The notes under the pieces were generated by a model. It did not search any database. It worked only from the letters and a program-made list of their open reading frames with translations, and was not told where the DNA came from. Below, one piece after another: positions 26,829 through 34,612 of a stretch of 34,722 bases of DNA. Source of the DNA: Deltaproteobacteria bacterium (lineage in GTDB: Bacteria; Desulfobacterota; Desulfobulbia; Desulfobulbales; Desulfurivibrionaceae); NCBI GenBank assembly GCA_013349285.1, contig DUZU01000028.1, positions 1 to 34,722 on the forward strand, read 5' to 3'. Each line of letters begins with the position of its first letter. Position 1 is the first letter of the stretch. A program made the position numbers and the translations under genes.

Positions 26829-28100
26829 ATGAGCTTTACAGTATTCAAGTTTCACCCCCAGATCCAAACCGCTCTGGACAAATGCGGCTACACCGCCCCT
26901 ACCCCCATTCAGCAACAGGCCATCCCCCAGGTTCTTTCCGGGCGTGACATCCTTGGCCTTGCCCAGACCGGCACCGGCAAAACAGCAGCCTTTGTTCTGC
27001 CCATTCTGCAACTTCTCCACGCAGGCCCCAAAGGTAAAATCAGGGCGCTGATCATCGCTCCCACCAGAGAGCTGGCCGAACAGACCCATGAATATATCGG
27101 CAAAATGGCGGAAAAAACCCAGATGCGCAGCATTGTCATCTATGGCGGGGTCAGCAAACATGCCCAGATCAAAAACATCCGCCAGGGCGCCGATATTGTC
27201 GTGGCCTGCCCCGGTCGCCTACTCGATCTGGTAAATGATCGGGCCATCAACCTGGCCAACGTCGAAATGCTGATCCTTGACGAAGCAGACCACATGTTCG
27301 ACAAGGGCTTTCTGCCGGACATTCGCCGAATTTTAAAAAATCTGCCGAAACAGCGCCAGACTCTGGTTTTTTCGGCCACCATGCCCACCGAGATCCGCTC
27401 CCTGGCCGAAGATATCCTGACCGACCCCGCTACTATCCAGGTTGATCATACGATTCCGACCGCAAGCATCACCCATGTCTTTTACCGGGTTGAACAAAAA
27501 GACAAAACCACCCTGCTGAAAAAAATTCTGCGGGAGAAAGATATTGCCACGGCGATCGTTTTCACCAAAACGAAACACAAAGCCAAAAACCTGGCTCTGC
27601 AACTGCAGAAGAACGGATGCAAGGCCACCGCGCTTCAGGGCAACATGTCCCAGCAGAAACGGCAGGAGGCAATGAGCGGATTCAAAAACGGCACTTACAA
27701 TATCATGGTGGCAACAGATATCGCCGCCCGCGGCATCGACGTCTCCGGGATTTCCCATGTCATCAACTTCGACATGCCCTCAACCGCGGAAACATACACC
27801 CACCGAACCGGACGGACCGGCCGGGCCAGCTGCACCGGCGAAGCCTTCACCTTTGCCACCACCGAAGATCACAAGATGATCCGGGGCATTGAACGAGCTC
27901 TCGGCAAAAATCTGGTTTTCGAAAAAGCCATTGGCCTTGAAAATAATAACCCGCCCCAGGTTACCGCTGAAAAAAGGGCGCAAACCCAACAACCACAGCC
28001 TTCCAGGACCAGAAAAAAGACAGGGCCCGCCAGGGGAAAAAGAAAATCTCAACCTACCCGTGCCGCAGCCTTTGACTTTGGCCTTTCGGTTGGTGTATAA
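26829..28100 (+). CDS. DEAD-box RNA helicase, RhlE-type
   Basis: This ATP-dependent RNA helicase (423 aa) probably unwinds structured mRNA or rRNA. It shows the Q motif (GYTAPTPIQ, 20-28), motif I AQTGTGKT (45-52), Ia APTRELA, II DEAD (151-154), III SAT (182-184), V 'ATDIAARGIDV' and VI HRTGRTGR. A basic low-complexity C-tail rich in Lys, Arg, Gln and Pro follows, as in RhlE and cold-induced helicases. AAGGAG lies 6 nt upstream of the ATG. It sits between an RRM gene and cold-shock genes. The csp1 promoter is embedded in its last codons: the -35 lies inside the coding sequence and the -10 overlaps the stop. Confidence 0.95.
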   Translation: MSFTVFKFHPQIQTALDKCGYTAPTPIQQQAIPQVLSGRDILGLAQTGTGKTAAFVLPILQLLHAGPKGKIRALIIAPTRELAEQTHEYIGKMAEKTQMRSIVIYGGVSKHAQIKNIRQGADIVVACPGRLLDLVNDRAINLANVEMLILDEADHMFDKGFLPDIRRILKNLPKQRQTLVFSATMPTEIRSLAEDILTDPATIQVDHTIPTASITHVFYRVEQKDKTTLLKKILREKDIATAIVFTKTKHKAKNLALQLQKNGCKATALQGNMSQQKRQEAMSGFKNGTYNIMVATDIAARGIDVSGISHVINFDMPSTAETYTHRTGRTGRASCTGEAFTFATTEDHKMIRGIERALGKNLVFEKAIGLENNNPPQVTAEKRAQTQQPQPSRTRKKTGPARGKRKSQPTRAAAFDFGLSVGV

Positions 28101-28101
28101 T
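28072..28101 (+). promoter_or_regulatory. Promoter of csp1 inside the helicase 3' end
   Basis: TTGACT at 28072-28077, an 18-bp spacer and a perfect TATAAT at 28096-28101 form a near-consensus sigma70 promoter. The -10 overlaps the helicase TAA stop. A start near 28108 gives a leader of about 118 nt to the csp1 ATG. The csp3 promoter has the same -35 and spacer. Confidence 0.75.
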
Positions 28102-28121
28102 AAATAATTGTAAATTTTAGA

Positions 28122-28225
28122 GTTTATCAGTTTTGGCAACAAAACTGTTACTGAGTCGTATATTGATAATCCGGCTCATTCAAAAAGAGGTTCCCAAGGA
28201 ACCCAGCACAAAGGAGTAGTACAAG
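28122..28225 (+). ncRNA. Conserved structured leader of csp1
   Basis: These 104 nt closely match the leader of csp3 (30997-31099). It contains the hairpin CAGTTTTG-GCAA-CAAAACTG at 28128-28147 with a GNRA tetraloop, and a second hairpin GGTTCC-CAA-GGAACC at 28189-28203. An outer helix (CTGAGT near 28151 with ACCCAG near 28201) has a base-pair change relative to csp3 that preserves pairing. It ends at the ribosome site AAGGAG. It probably controls translation or stability of the cold-shock mRNA. Confidence 0.65.
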
Positions 28226-28426
28226 ATGGCAGAAGGAACAGTAAAATGGTTTAATGATGCAAAAGGTTTCGGCTTTATCGAGCAGGACGGCGGCAACGAT
28301 GTATTCGTACACCACAGCGCAATCCAGGCCGATGGCTTTAAGTCTCTCGAAGAAGGCGCCCGCGTAAAATTCGACATCGTCGATGGCGCAAAGGGCCCGG
28401 CTGCAGCCAACGTTGTTCAGCAGTAA
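28226..28426 (+). CDS. Cold-shock protein CspA family (copy 1)
   Basis: A 66-aa single cold-shock domain that binds single-stranded RNA and DNA. It has [14 protein letters not shown] (RNP1 KGFGFI) and the RNP2-like DVFVHHSAI, with the surface aromatic residues intact, and ends VVQQ. AAGGAG is 9 nt before the ATG. It has its own promoter and structured leader and a terminator 20 nt after the stop. It differs from copy 2 by one residue (Ala versus Ser in the 'GPxAANVV' tail). Confidence 0.97.
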   Translation: MAEGTVKWFNDAKGFGFIEQDGGNDVFVHHSAIQADGFKSLEEGARVKFDIVDGAKGPAAANVVQQ

Positions 28427-28446
28427 CAACGTATTAGCCAGATAGC

Positions 28447-28483
28447 AAAAAAGGGGACTGCCCAACAGGGTGGCCCCTTTTTT
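28447..28483 (+). terminator. Rho-independent terminator after csp1
   Basis: AAAAAAGGGG and CCCCTTTTTT pair, with an inner CCC/GGG stem. The hairpin is symmetrical and ends in a T-run. Read-through would be needed to express csp2 from the csp1 promoter, because no separate csp2 promoter is obvious. Confidence 0.9.
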
Positions 28484-28539
28484 ATTTAAAAAGATTTATT
28501 TTTTACAGAATGTAAGAAAATCCAAAGGAGTAGTACAAG

Positions 28540-28740
28540 ATGGCAGAAGGAACAGTTAAATGGTTTAATGATGCAAAAGGTTTCGGTTTTATTGAGCAGG
28601 ACGGCGGCAACGATGTATTCGTTCACCACAGCGCAATCCAGGCCGATGGCTTTAAGTCTCTCGAAGAAGGCGCCCGCGTAAAATTCGACATCGTCGATGG
28701 CGCAAAAGGCCCGTCCGCAGCCAACGTTGTTCAGCAGTAA
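28540..28740 (+). CDS. Cold-shock protein CspA family (copy 2)
   Basis: A 66-aa cold-shock domain protein almost identical to copy 1; I counted roughly eight base differences over 201 bases, nearly all silent. The identity extends upstream only about 20 bases, through the CCAAAGGAGTAGTACAAG ribosome site, so the structured leader of copies 1 and 3 is missing. RNP1 (KGFGFI) and RNP2 are intact. It lies 57 bp after the csp1 terminator and is followed by its own terminator. No convincing promoter was found in the 57-bp gap. Confidence 0.97.
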   Translation: MAEGTVKWFNDAKGFGFIEQDGGNDVFVHHSAIQADGFKSLEEGARVKFDIVDGAKGPSAANVVQQ

Positions 28741-28760
28741 CAACTGAAAGCGACCATTGC

Positions 28761-28790
28761 AAAGACCCCGCGCCTGCGGGGTCTTTTTTT
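28761..28790 (+). terminator. Rho-independent terminator after csp2
   Basis: An 11-bp stem (AAAGACCCCGC / GCGGGGTCTTT) with a GCCT loop is followed by a T-run. It lies 20 nt after the csp2 stop. Confidence 0.93.
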
Positions 28791-28840
28791 ATACGGCAAT
28801 GCCAATTAAGGTAACAGGAAGTACCAATAAGGGTTAAATC

Positions 28841-28984
28841 TTGGCCAGAACAAATTATTCATTTGAGAAACGCCAGAAAGAGTTGGCAAAGAAAAAGAAA
28901 AAAGAAGAAAAAAAGCTGAATAAGCTTGAGAAGCTTAAGAATTCGACAGCAGAGGTCGAGCCCCTTTCTCACCAGGAAGATTAG
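28841..28984 (+). CDS. 47-aa basic small protein with TTG start
   Basis: Starting at TTG 28841 the frame encodes MARTNYSFEKRQKELAKKKK followed by a Lys/Glu-rich helical stretch and the tail VEPLSHQED. I recognise the opening 'ARTNYSFEKRQ-ELAKK' as that of a widespread small conserved proteobacterial protein of unknown function. The non-ATG start agrees with the position where family similarity begins; AAGGG lies about 9 nt upstream. The composition suggests a single charged helix or coiled coil that might associate with RNA or ribosomes, which is inference. It lies 50 bp after the csp2 terminator and 165 bp before the ABC-F gene. Confidence 0.78.
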   Translation: MARTNYSFEKRQKELAKKKKKEEKKLNKLEKLKNSTAEVEPLSHQED

Positions 28985-29149
28985 TGTCGAAAAAATTATT
29001 TTTTTATTGCTGCGGCAAGTAAATAATTTAGCAAAAACACCTCCCCGGCTGTTTGTCAAAATCTTATTCCTTGCCTTTCCTCACCTAGAATATCCCATGC
29101 CACAGCGAAGTTACCGTCTGCTTGTGGCTTTTATTATGAGGACACCATC

Positions 29150-30784
29150 ATGATTACCGCAATTGATATATCTCTCGCCTATGGCAAAAGAATCATCTTC
29201 CAGGACGTTAACATCAAGTTCACCCCCGGCAACTGTTACGGCCTGATCGGCGCGAACGGCGCCGGCAAATCCACCTTTTTAAAAATTTTGGCCGGCCAAA
29301 AGGAAGCTGATCGGGGCACGATCAGCAAGGGTCCGAAACAACGGATCGCCATGCTCAGCCAGGATCAGTTCGCCTTTGACGAACACACGGTATTCAACAC
29401 CGTGATCATGGGCCACCAAAAGCTATACAAGGTTATGGCCGAGCGCGAAGCCCTCTATGCCAAGGAAGATTTTACCGAGGAAGACGGTATCCGTTCCGGT
29501 GAACTGGAAGAAATTTTCGGGGAGATGAACGGCTATGAGGCCGAAAGCGAGGCAGCCACCCTGTTAAACGGCCTTGGCATCCCGGAAGATATGCGGCAAC
29601 TGAAGATGAAGGATCTTGACGGCAGCGACAAGGTCCGGGTCCTGCTGGCCCAGACCTTGTTCGGCAACCCGGACATCCTGCTGCTGGACGAGCCCACCAA
29701 CCAATTGGACCTGAAAACCATCAACTGGCTCGAGGCGTTTCTCTCCCGCTTCCAGAACACCGTGATCATCGTCTCCCATGACCGCCATTTCCTGAACCAG
29801 GTCTGCACCCACATGGCGGATATCGATTACGGCAAAATCCAGGTTTATGTCGGCAACTATGATTTCTGGTATCAGGCCAGCCAGCTCCAGTTCCGGCAAA
29901 AAGAGAACGAGAGCAAAAAGGCCACTGCCAAGGCGGATGAGCTCAAGGAATTCATCCAGCGCTTCAGCTCGAACGCCTCCAAGGCCAGACAGGCGACCTC
30001 CCGCAAAAAGCTTCTCGATAAACTCACTATCGATGATATGCCGATTTCCTCCAGAAAATATCCCTACATCGTCTTCAAGGCCGATCGACCATGCGGCGAC
30101 GTCATACTGGAGATCAACGGTCTTTCCAAAGAGATCGACGGGGTTCCCATGTTTAAAGATCTGACCCTTACGGTCAACAAGGGGGACAAAATTGCCTTTA
30201 TCGGGGCCAACAGCCTTGCCAAAACCACCCTGTTCCAAATTTTAACCGGCGAACTTGAACCGGACCAGGGTAGTTTCCGCTGGGGCATAACCATCAGCAA
30301 TGCCTATTTTCCAAAGGAAAATAACAGCTATTTCAACAATAATGACCTTGATCTGGTCGGCTGGCTGCGCCAGTATGCCCCGATTAAAGAGCACGAAAGC
30401 TTTGTCCGGGGCTTTTTGGGCAAGATGCTTTTTTCCGGCGAAGAGGCAATGAAAAAGACCTCGGTACTCTCCGGTGGCGAACGAGTGCGCTGCATGCTTT
30501 CCAGAATGATGCTCGCCGGCGCCAACGTGCTCATCCTTGATGAACCGACCAACCATCTCGACCTTGAATCAATCACCTCTTTGAATAACGGTCTGATCGC
30601 TTTCCCGGAAGTGATACTCTTTTCCTCCCATGACCATCAGTTTGTGTCTACGGTGGCGAACAGAATCATCGAAATAACCGAGGACGGCATTATCGACGTA
30701 ATGATGGACTTTGACCAATATCTGGAAATGAAAGAAGCGGGTCAGGCCGAAGAAAACAACCGGCCAAACCCTCAGGCCGCCTAA
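29150..30784 (+). CDS. ABC-F family ATPase, YbiT/YkpA-type
   Basis: A soluble protein of 544 aa with two ABC domains and no membrane segments. ABC-F proteins act on the ribosome to regulate or rescue translation. The first Walker A is GANGAGKST, and the first Walker B region is DILLLDEPTNQLDL. The linker at about 245-300 is Lys-rich and helical, as expected for the P-site tRNA interaction motif. The second Walker A reads GANSLAKTT (Ala instead of the last Gly, as I recall for YkpA-type members), with signature VLSGGER and DEPTNHLDLES. The first signature, LDGSDK, deviates from LSGGE; YbiT relatives also diverge there. It is the only gene in its unit, downstream of the 47-aa gene. A translation role fits the RNA-related neighbourhood. 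Confidence 0.93.
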   Translation: MITAIDISLAYGKRIIFQDVNIKFTPGNCYGLIGANGAGKSTFLKILAGQKEADRGTISKGPKQRIAMLSQDQFAFDEHTVFNTVIMGHQKLYKVMAEREALYAKEDFTEEDGIRSGELEEIFGEMNGYEAESEAATLLNGLGIPEDMRQLKMKDLDGSDKVRVLLAQTLFGNPDILLLDEPTNQLDLKTINWLEAFLSRFQNTVIIVSHDRHFLNQVCTHMADIDYGKIQVYVGNYDFWYQASQLQFRQKENESKKATAKADELKEFIQRFSSNASKARQATSRKKLLDKLTIDDMPISSRKYPYIVFKADRPCGDVILEINGLSKEIDGVPMFKDLTLTVNKGDKIAFIGANSLAKTTLFQILTGELEPDQGSFRWGITISNAYFPKENNSYFNNNDLDLVGWLRQYAPIKEHESFVRGFLGKMLFSGEEAMKKTSVLSGGERVRCMLSRMMLAGANVLILDEPTNHLDLESITSLNNGLIAFPEVILFSSHDHQFVSTVANRIIEITEDGIIDVMMDFDQYLEMKEAGQAEENNRPNPQAA

Positions 30785-30855
30785 GCCGGGGTCTCACGAT
30801 TACAGCGCAAGGAGAATTAAAAACTAAAAATTATGACACAAATATACACTCTTCT
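30785..30855. other. Spacer after the ABC-F gene
   Basis: No terminator with a T-run and no gene is visible between the ABC-F stop and the csp3 promoter, so some read-through into csp3 is possible. The whole 30785-31099 interval (315 nt) otherwise consists of the csp3 promoter and its long leader. Confidence 0.4.
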
Positions 30856-30885
30856 TTGACTTCATCCTTGCGACTGTAGTATAAA
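30856..30885 (+). promoter_or_regulatory. Promoter of csp3 with a long leader
   Basis: TTGACT (30856-30861), an 18-bp spacer and TATAAA (30880-30885). The start is predicted near 30892, which leaves an unusually long leader of about 208 nt before the csp3 ATG. The last 103 nt are the element shared with csp1. Confidence 0.7.
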
Positions 30886-30996
30886 AGTATTAATAAGGAA
30901 ATATTGGCGTAAAAAAATAAAGTTTACAAAGTTGCTGCGCCTAGTAACCCTAGGTTTTTACGTGGTGAACATGGTCCAACAGCGATAAGTTACAAA

Positions 30997-31099
30997 GTTT
31001 ATCAGTTTTGGCGACAAAACTGTTACCGGGTCGTACTCTAATGATCCGGATCATTTAAAAAGCGGTTCCAAGGAACCCGGCACAAAGGAGTAGTACAAG
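30997..31099 (+). ncRNA. Conserved structured leader of csp3
   Basis: This is the homologue of the csp1 leader. The hairpin CAGTTTTG-GCGA-CAAAACTG at 31003-31022 keeps its stem and changes the loop from GCAA to GCGA, both GNRA. The outer helix CCGGGT (31026-31031) / ACCCGG (31075-31080) shows C-G where csp1 has T-A. The ribosome site AAGGAG follows directly. Conservation between two loci about 2.8 kb apart, stronger in the paired parts, points to selection for RNA structure. Confidence 0.65.
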
Positions 31100-31300
31100 A
31101 TGGCAGAAGGAACAGTTAAATGGTTTAATGATGCAAAAGGTTTCGGCTTTATCGAGCAGGACGGCGGCAACGATATTTTCGTTCACCACAGCGCAATCCA
31201 GGCCGATGGCTTCAAGTCCCTCAAAGAAGGCGCCCGGGTAACCTTTGACATTGTTGACGGACCGAAAGGACCATCTGCAGCCAACGTTGTCCAGAAATAA
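31100..31300 (+). CDS. Cold-shock protein CspA family (copy 3)
   Basis: A 66-aa cold-shock domain protein, slightly diverged from copies 1 and 2: Ile for Val in 'NDIFVHH', Lys for Glu in 'SLKEGARV', Thr for Lys, Pro for Ala and a terminal Lys. KGFGFI and the aromatic surface are intact. It has its own promoter, a long structured leader and a strong terminator. It converges with the che operon. Confidence 0.97.
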   Translation: MAEGTVKWFNDAKGFGFIEQDGGNDIFVHHSAIQADGFKSLKEGARVTFDIVDGPKGPSAANVVQK

Positions 31301-31321
31301 CAACGGCCCAGCCAGATAGTT

Positions 31322-31358
31322 AAAAAAGGCCTACCCATTCGGGTAGGCCTTTTTTTTT
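31322..31358. terminator. Bidirectional terminator between csp3 and cheD
   Basis: A 15-bp stem (AAAAAAGGCCTACCC / GGGTAGGCCTTTTTT) with an ATTC loop has A- and T-runs at both ends. It should therefore terminate csp3 (plus) and the convergent che operon (minus). Confidence 0.92.
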
Positions 31359-31407
31359 ATTTCAGAAAGACTCCACAGTCATCTTCAAAAAAAACAATGA
31401 TCCGTGG

Positions 31408-31938
31408 TCAGATCAAGGTGCTCAACAGCCGCCGCTCTTTAATCAAGAGTTTGCCAACCAGTGCCGCCGAGGTTCTTCTCAGGTAAACATCGCCGCTGTC
31501 GGTATGAAAAAAAATTGTTCTGATGTCGGTGCCACCCGTATTTTCAGTAGCGATCTCTATTGATTCTAATTTTAAATATTCTTTAACAAAAGCGACATTT
31601 TTAAGACCGGTTGCAATGGAACCGCCTTGATTTTGCATAATTTGAGATCCGCCGAAAATTTTTGCGATAAAGGCCTCTTTTCTCCCCCCGAGTCTGATCA
31701 TTTTACTGATTAGAAGTTGCATGGCGTTAACTCCGAATCTGGCCGGCCGGTTGAAATGTTTCAACCCCGCCTTACCGACAAACAGAATATGATTCATTCC
31801 GCCAATTTTTCTTTGCGGGTCATGAAGACAGACCGCCACGCAGGATCCCAGTAAGGTGCGCAAAACAATAGGGTTGCGGCTGGCATGATATCCACCGATA
31901 CCAATATCAATAAGTTTTTTTTGGCATTTAATACTCAT
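31408..31938 (-). CDS. cheD: Chemoreceptor glutamine deamidase CheD
   Basis: This enzyme deamidates selected glutamines in methyl-accepting receptors and thereby tunes adaptation. The catalytic Cys lies in LGSCVAVCLHDP and the catalytic His in GGMNHILF; 'KIFGGSQIM' supplies the conserved region after them. I chose ATG 31938 (176 aa), 4 bp after the cheB stop; the longer open frame reaching into cheB encodes nothing CheD-like. No clear ribosome site is visible, so translation probably depends on coupling to cheB. It is the last gene of the operon, followed by a shared terminator. Confidence 0.94.
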   Translation of the reverse strand: MSIKCQKKLIDIGIGGYHASRNPIVLRTLLGSCVAVCLHDPQRKIGGMNHILFVGKAGLKHFNRPARFGVNAMQLLISKMIRLGGRKEAFIAKIFGGSQIMQNQGGSIATGLKNVAFVKEYLKLESIEIATENTGGTDIRTIFFHTDSGDVYLRRTSAALVGKLLIKERRLLSTLI

Positions 31939-31942
31939 TTTA

Positions 31943-33043
31943 TTAATAGTCGCAAAGCCCCAAAACAGCCGGGGCGATATCCTGCAGCGGCAAGACCCGA
32001 TCAGCAGCCCCAAGTTTAATTGCCTCCTTGGGCATGCCGAAAACCACACAGGTTGCTTCATCCTGCGCAATTGTCGACGCCCCGCTCTGTTTCATCTCAA
32101 GCAACCCCTTGGCCCCATCATCACCCATGCCGGTCATAATCACGCCAATGGCATTGGCCCCGGCATAGCGAGCGGTTGAACGAAAAAGGATATCCACCGA
32201 GGGCCGATGCCTGCTGACCAGGGGCCCGTCTTTAACCTCGACATAGTACCTGGCGCCGCTTCTTTTAAGCAGCAGATGTTGACTGCCAGGCGCAATCAGA
32301 GCTCGGCCGCGCAACACTGAATCGCCATTAACCGCCTCCTTCACCTCAACCCGACAGATACTGTTTAACCGGGCGGAAAAAGCGGTGGTGAATTTTTCCG
32401 GCATATGTTGAACAATGACCACCCCCGGCGAATCCTCAGGCAAGCCCTGCAGAAATACCCGCAAAGCTTCGGTTCCTCCGGTGGACGCACCAACCGCCAC
32501 GATGCATTCTGTTGTTTTCGTCATTGCCCTGCTTAATCCCGGCGGGGGCAGCATGGCATCGGCGCTCAGTTTAGGGGCAACTCGCTTGAGGTGAGGGGAA
32601 ATTGGTTGGAGCTTAGCCATGGCAGCCCCTTTGACCTTATCGCAGATAAAAATCTTTGCCTCCCGGAGAAACCGTTTTGTGCCAAGCCTCGGTTTTTCAA
32701 TAATCTCAACCGCCCCATATTCCAAGGCGCGCAAGGCGGTGGCCGAGCCCTTGCCGGTTAGGCTTGAGCAGATAACAACTGGAATAGGCCGCTGCGACAT
32801 GATCTTATAAAGAAAGGTGACCCCATCCATCCTCGGCATTTCGACGTCAAGGGTTAACACATCCGGCAGGCATTTCTTCATCTTTTGCGCGGCGATATAC
32901 GGATCCTGGGCCGTGCCGATAACCTCAATCTCGGGATCTGAAGAAAGTAATTCCGCCAAAGTTGCACGTACCACTGCGGAATCATCGACAATCAGCACTT
33001 TAATTTTCTTGCCGGCAGCCATAGGCTTATGCTCAAAACTCAC
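31943..33043 (-). CDS. cheB: Chemotaxis methylesterase/deamidase CheB
   Basis: CheB removes methyl groups from chemoreceptors when phosphorylated by CheA. The receiver domain comes first ([13 protein letters not shown]; phospho-Asp in [12 protein letters not shown]). A linker follows, then the methylesterase domain with the catalytic triad motifs: Ser in [11 protein letters not shown], His in [10 protein letters not shown] and Asp in [11 protein letters not shown]. The protein is complete (366 aa). A GTG start at 33043 overlaps cheR by 11 bp; ATG 33022 is an alternative directly before the receiver. No strong ribosome site is seen at either, so coupling with cheR is likely. Confidence 0.97.
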   Translation of the reverse strand: MSFEHKPMAAGKKIKVLIVDDSAVVRATLAELLSSDPEIEVIGTAQDPYIAAQKMKKCLPDVLTLDVEMPRMDGVTFLYKIMSQRPIPVVICSSLTGKGSATALRALEYGAVEIIEKPRLGTKRFLREAKIFICDKVKGAAMAKLQPISPHLKRVAPKLSADAMLPPPGLSRAMTKTTECIVAVGASTGGTEALRVFLQGLPEDSPGVVIVQHMPEKFTTAFSARLNSICRVEVKEAVNGDSVLRGRALIAPGSQHLLLKRSGARYYVEVKDGPLVSRHRPSVDILFRSTARYAGANAIGVIMTGMGDDGAKGLLEMKQSGASTIAQDEATCVVFGMPKEAIKLGAADRVLPLQDIAPAVLGLCDY

Positions 33044-33878
33044 TTATTTTCTGGTAGACCGTGGGTAAAACCTGGCAAAAAGGAACATTCATCCCCACAA
33101 GACTCTCGGAATGGCCGATAAACAAAAAGCCTCCAGGCTCAAGTTGTCGGCCGAACTTAAGTATTAATCGTTCCTGTTGATCTTTTTGGAAATAAATCAG
33201 AACATTGCGACAAAAGATAACATGCATTCTCTTTTTGACCCCAAAATCATCGGCCATGAGATTGATTCGCCGGAAGGTAATCATGTTGCGCAGATGCTCC
33301 GCCACCTGGACCAAACCCAAAGCGGACTCTTTACTTTTTAACAGATATTTTTTCCGATAGTATAAGGGAATATCTTTGATCTCCTCTTCATTATATACGG
33401 CTCGGCAAGCTTTTTTAAGAACCTTGGTGCAGAGATCACTGGCCAGAATATTAAATTTTAACCGGTGATTATCCTCAGCTAATTCACCCAACATCATAGC
33501 GATTGAGTATGGCTCTTCTCCTGAAGAGCAAGCAGAGCTCCAGACTCTCAAGGGCGATGGGGTAAAACCACTGGATATAATCTGAGGAATGACCTTGGCA
33601 ACGAGGATGTCGAAATGCTTTGGTTCACGGAAAAAATAGGTCTTATTGGTGGTGATGGCATCAACCATGTTGCCAAGTTCATGCCGCTTGCCCTCGCTAC
33701 TGAACACAAAGTCAAGGTATTCGGCAATAGAAGTATAGCCCACCTGCCGCATTCTTCGGCGCAGACGTGACTCCAGCATTACTTTCTTGGAGGCCGGCAT
33801 TTTAATCCCGTAATTGGTCTCAATAAATTGAGATAACTCCAAGATTTTATTAGTGGAAAAACAATTATTTGCCTCCAT
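33033..33878 (-). CDS. cheR: Chemotaxis receptor methyltransferase CheR
   Basis: CheR uses SAM to methylate glutamates on chemoreceptors. The 281-aa protein has the all-helical N-terminal domain ('[23 protein letters not shown]', '[15 protein letters not shown]'). The SAM-binding part has '[17 protein letters not shown]', '[14 protein letters not shown]' and 'LFIGHSESL'. There is no C-terminal VLRV-type receptor-binding extension and no TPR. The N-terminus '[11 protein letters not shown]' is unremarkable. It lies 34 bp after cheW. Confidence 0.97.
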   Translation of the reverse strand: MEANNCFSTNKILELSQFIETNYGIKMPASKKVMLESRLRRRMRQVGYTSIAEYLDFVFSSEGKRHELGNMVDAITTNKTYFFREPKHFDILVAKVIPQIISSGFTPSPLRVWSSACSSGEEPYSIAMMLGELAEDNHRLKFNILASDLCTKVLKKACRAVYNEEEIKDIPLYYRKKYLLKSKESALGLVQVAEHLRNMITFRRINLMADDFGVKKRMHVIFCRNVLIYFQKDQQERLILKFGRQLEPGGFLFIGHSESLVGMNVPFCQVLPTVYQKISEF

Positions 33879-33912
33879 ACACCCTCACTAACGTTAAACT
33901 CACACTTCCAGA

Positions 33913-34392
33913 TCATGACTGAGCAAGACAAGTCAATTCGGCCATGGAAAACAATTTTTTGATATCAAGAATCATGATGAATTCATCACTATATTGGCCG
34001 ACCCCGATGATATAATCTTTTTTCCAATGGGTCCCCATATCCGGGGGGGGCTCGATCTGATCCGGCGCTATTTCTATCACCTCCTTGACCGCATCGGCCA
34101 GGGAGCCGATAGTCAGACTCCCTCCCTCTTTTTCAATCTCCATAACAATGATCCTCGTTGAGGCCTTGGGAATGGTTGCTTCCATGCCAAACTTAAGGCG
34201 CAGGTCGATAACTGGGATGACGCTGCCCCGCACATTGATGATACCCCGCATAAAATTCGGAGCATCCGGCATCTTGGTAATCTTTGTATATTCCAGGATT
34301 TCCCGGACGTTATGAACCATAACTGTGAAATATTCCTCATCAATTTTAAAGGTGAGATATTCACTTGTTTCAGTAATAGAATCAACGGTCAT
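33913..34392 (-). CDS. cheW: Chemotaxis coupling protein CheW
   Basis: CheW links chemoreceptors to the CheA kinase. The 159-aa protein shows the two SH3-like beta-barrels of the family: 'YLTFKIDEEYFTVMVHNVREIL', the signature 'GIINVRGSVIPVIDLRLKFGM' and 'DEFIMILDIKKLF'. ATG 34392 has GGGAGG 7 nt upstream. It is the first gene of a cheW-cheR-cheB-cheD operon. CheA, CheY and receptors are not in the window, so these proteins must work with components encoded elsewhere. Confidence 0.97.
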   Translation of the reverse strand: MTVDSITETSEYLTFKIDEEYFTVMVHNVREILEYTKITKMPDAPNFMRGIINVRGSVIPVIDLRLKFGMEATIPKASTRIIVMEIEKEGGSLTIGSLADAVKEVIEIAPDQIEPPPDMGTHWKKDYIIGVGQYSDEFIMILDIKKLFSMAELTCLAQS

Positions 34393-34542
34393 TGCTATGC
34401 CTCCCGGTTTATTGGCTGCTGGGAATTAACTCCTAGAAGTCTGCTCCTGAGTCAATATTTATGCGTTCATGGGTGATACTCCGTTATACAAGTGCATGAA
34501 CAAGGGGCTTCATTCATATAGGTTAATGTGTGTTATAAATAC

Positions 34543-34560
34543 ACGATGAATACTCATCGT
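34543..34560. repeat. Palindrome copy A
   Basis: The 18-bp sequence ACGATGA-ATAC-TCATCGT is a 7-bp perfect inverted repeat with a 4-nt loop. A second copy with one changed loop base (ATGC) lies 45 bp further on inside a longer stem. A two-copy palindrome suggests a regulator site or a mobile-element end. Confidence 0.7.
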
Positions 34561-34580
34561 TTGGATCTCCTTTGTTGCAA

Positions 34581-34612
34581 TACTTTCACGATGAATGCTC
34601 ATCGTGAAAGTA
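34581..34612. repeat. Perfect 14-bp inverted repeat, palindrome copy B
   Basis: TACTTTCACGATGA and TCATCGTGAAAGTA are exact reverse complements around ATGC. The inner 18 bp match copy A. The stem has no T-run and is not a typical terminator. Confidence 0.8.

Noticed and set aside
30181-30250. A defective second Walker A in the ABC-F protein (GANSLAKTT)
   Set aside because: The Ala-Lys-Thr-Thr form is, as I recall, usual for the YkpA/YbiT branch, and Walker B and signature of that domain are intact.
31939-32070. A longer N-terminus for CheD
   Set aside because: The upstream codons lie within the cheB coding sequence and encode no CheD-like sequence; ATG 31938 directly follows the cheB stop.
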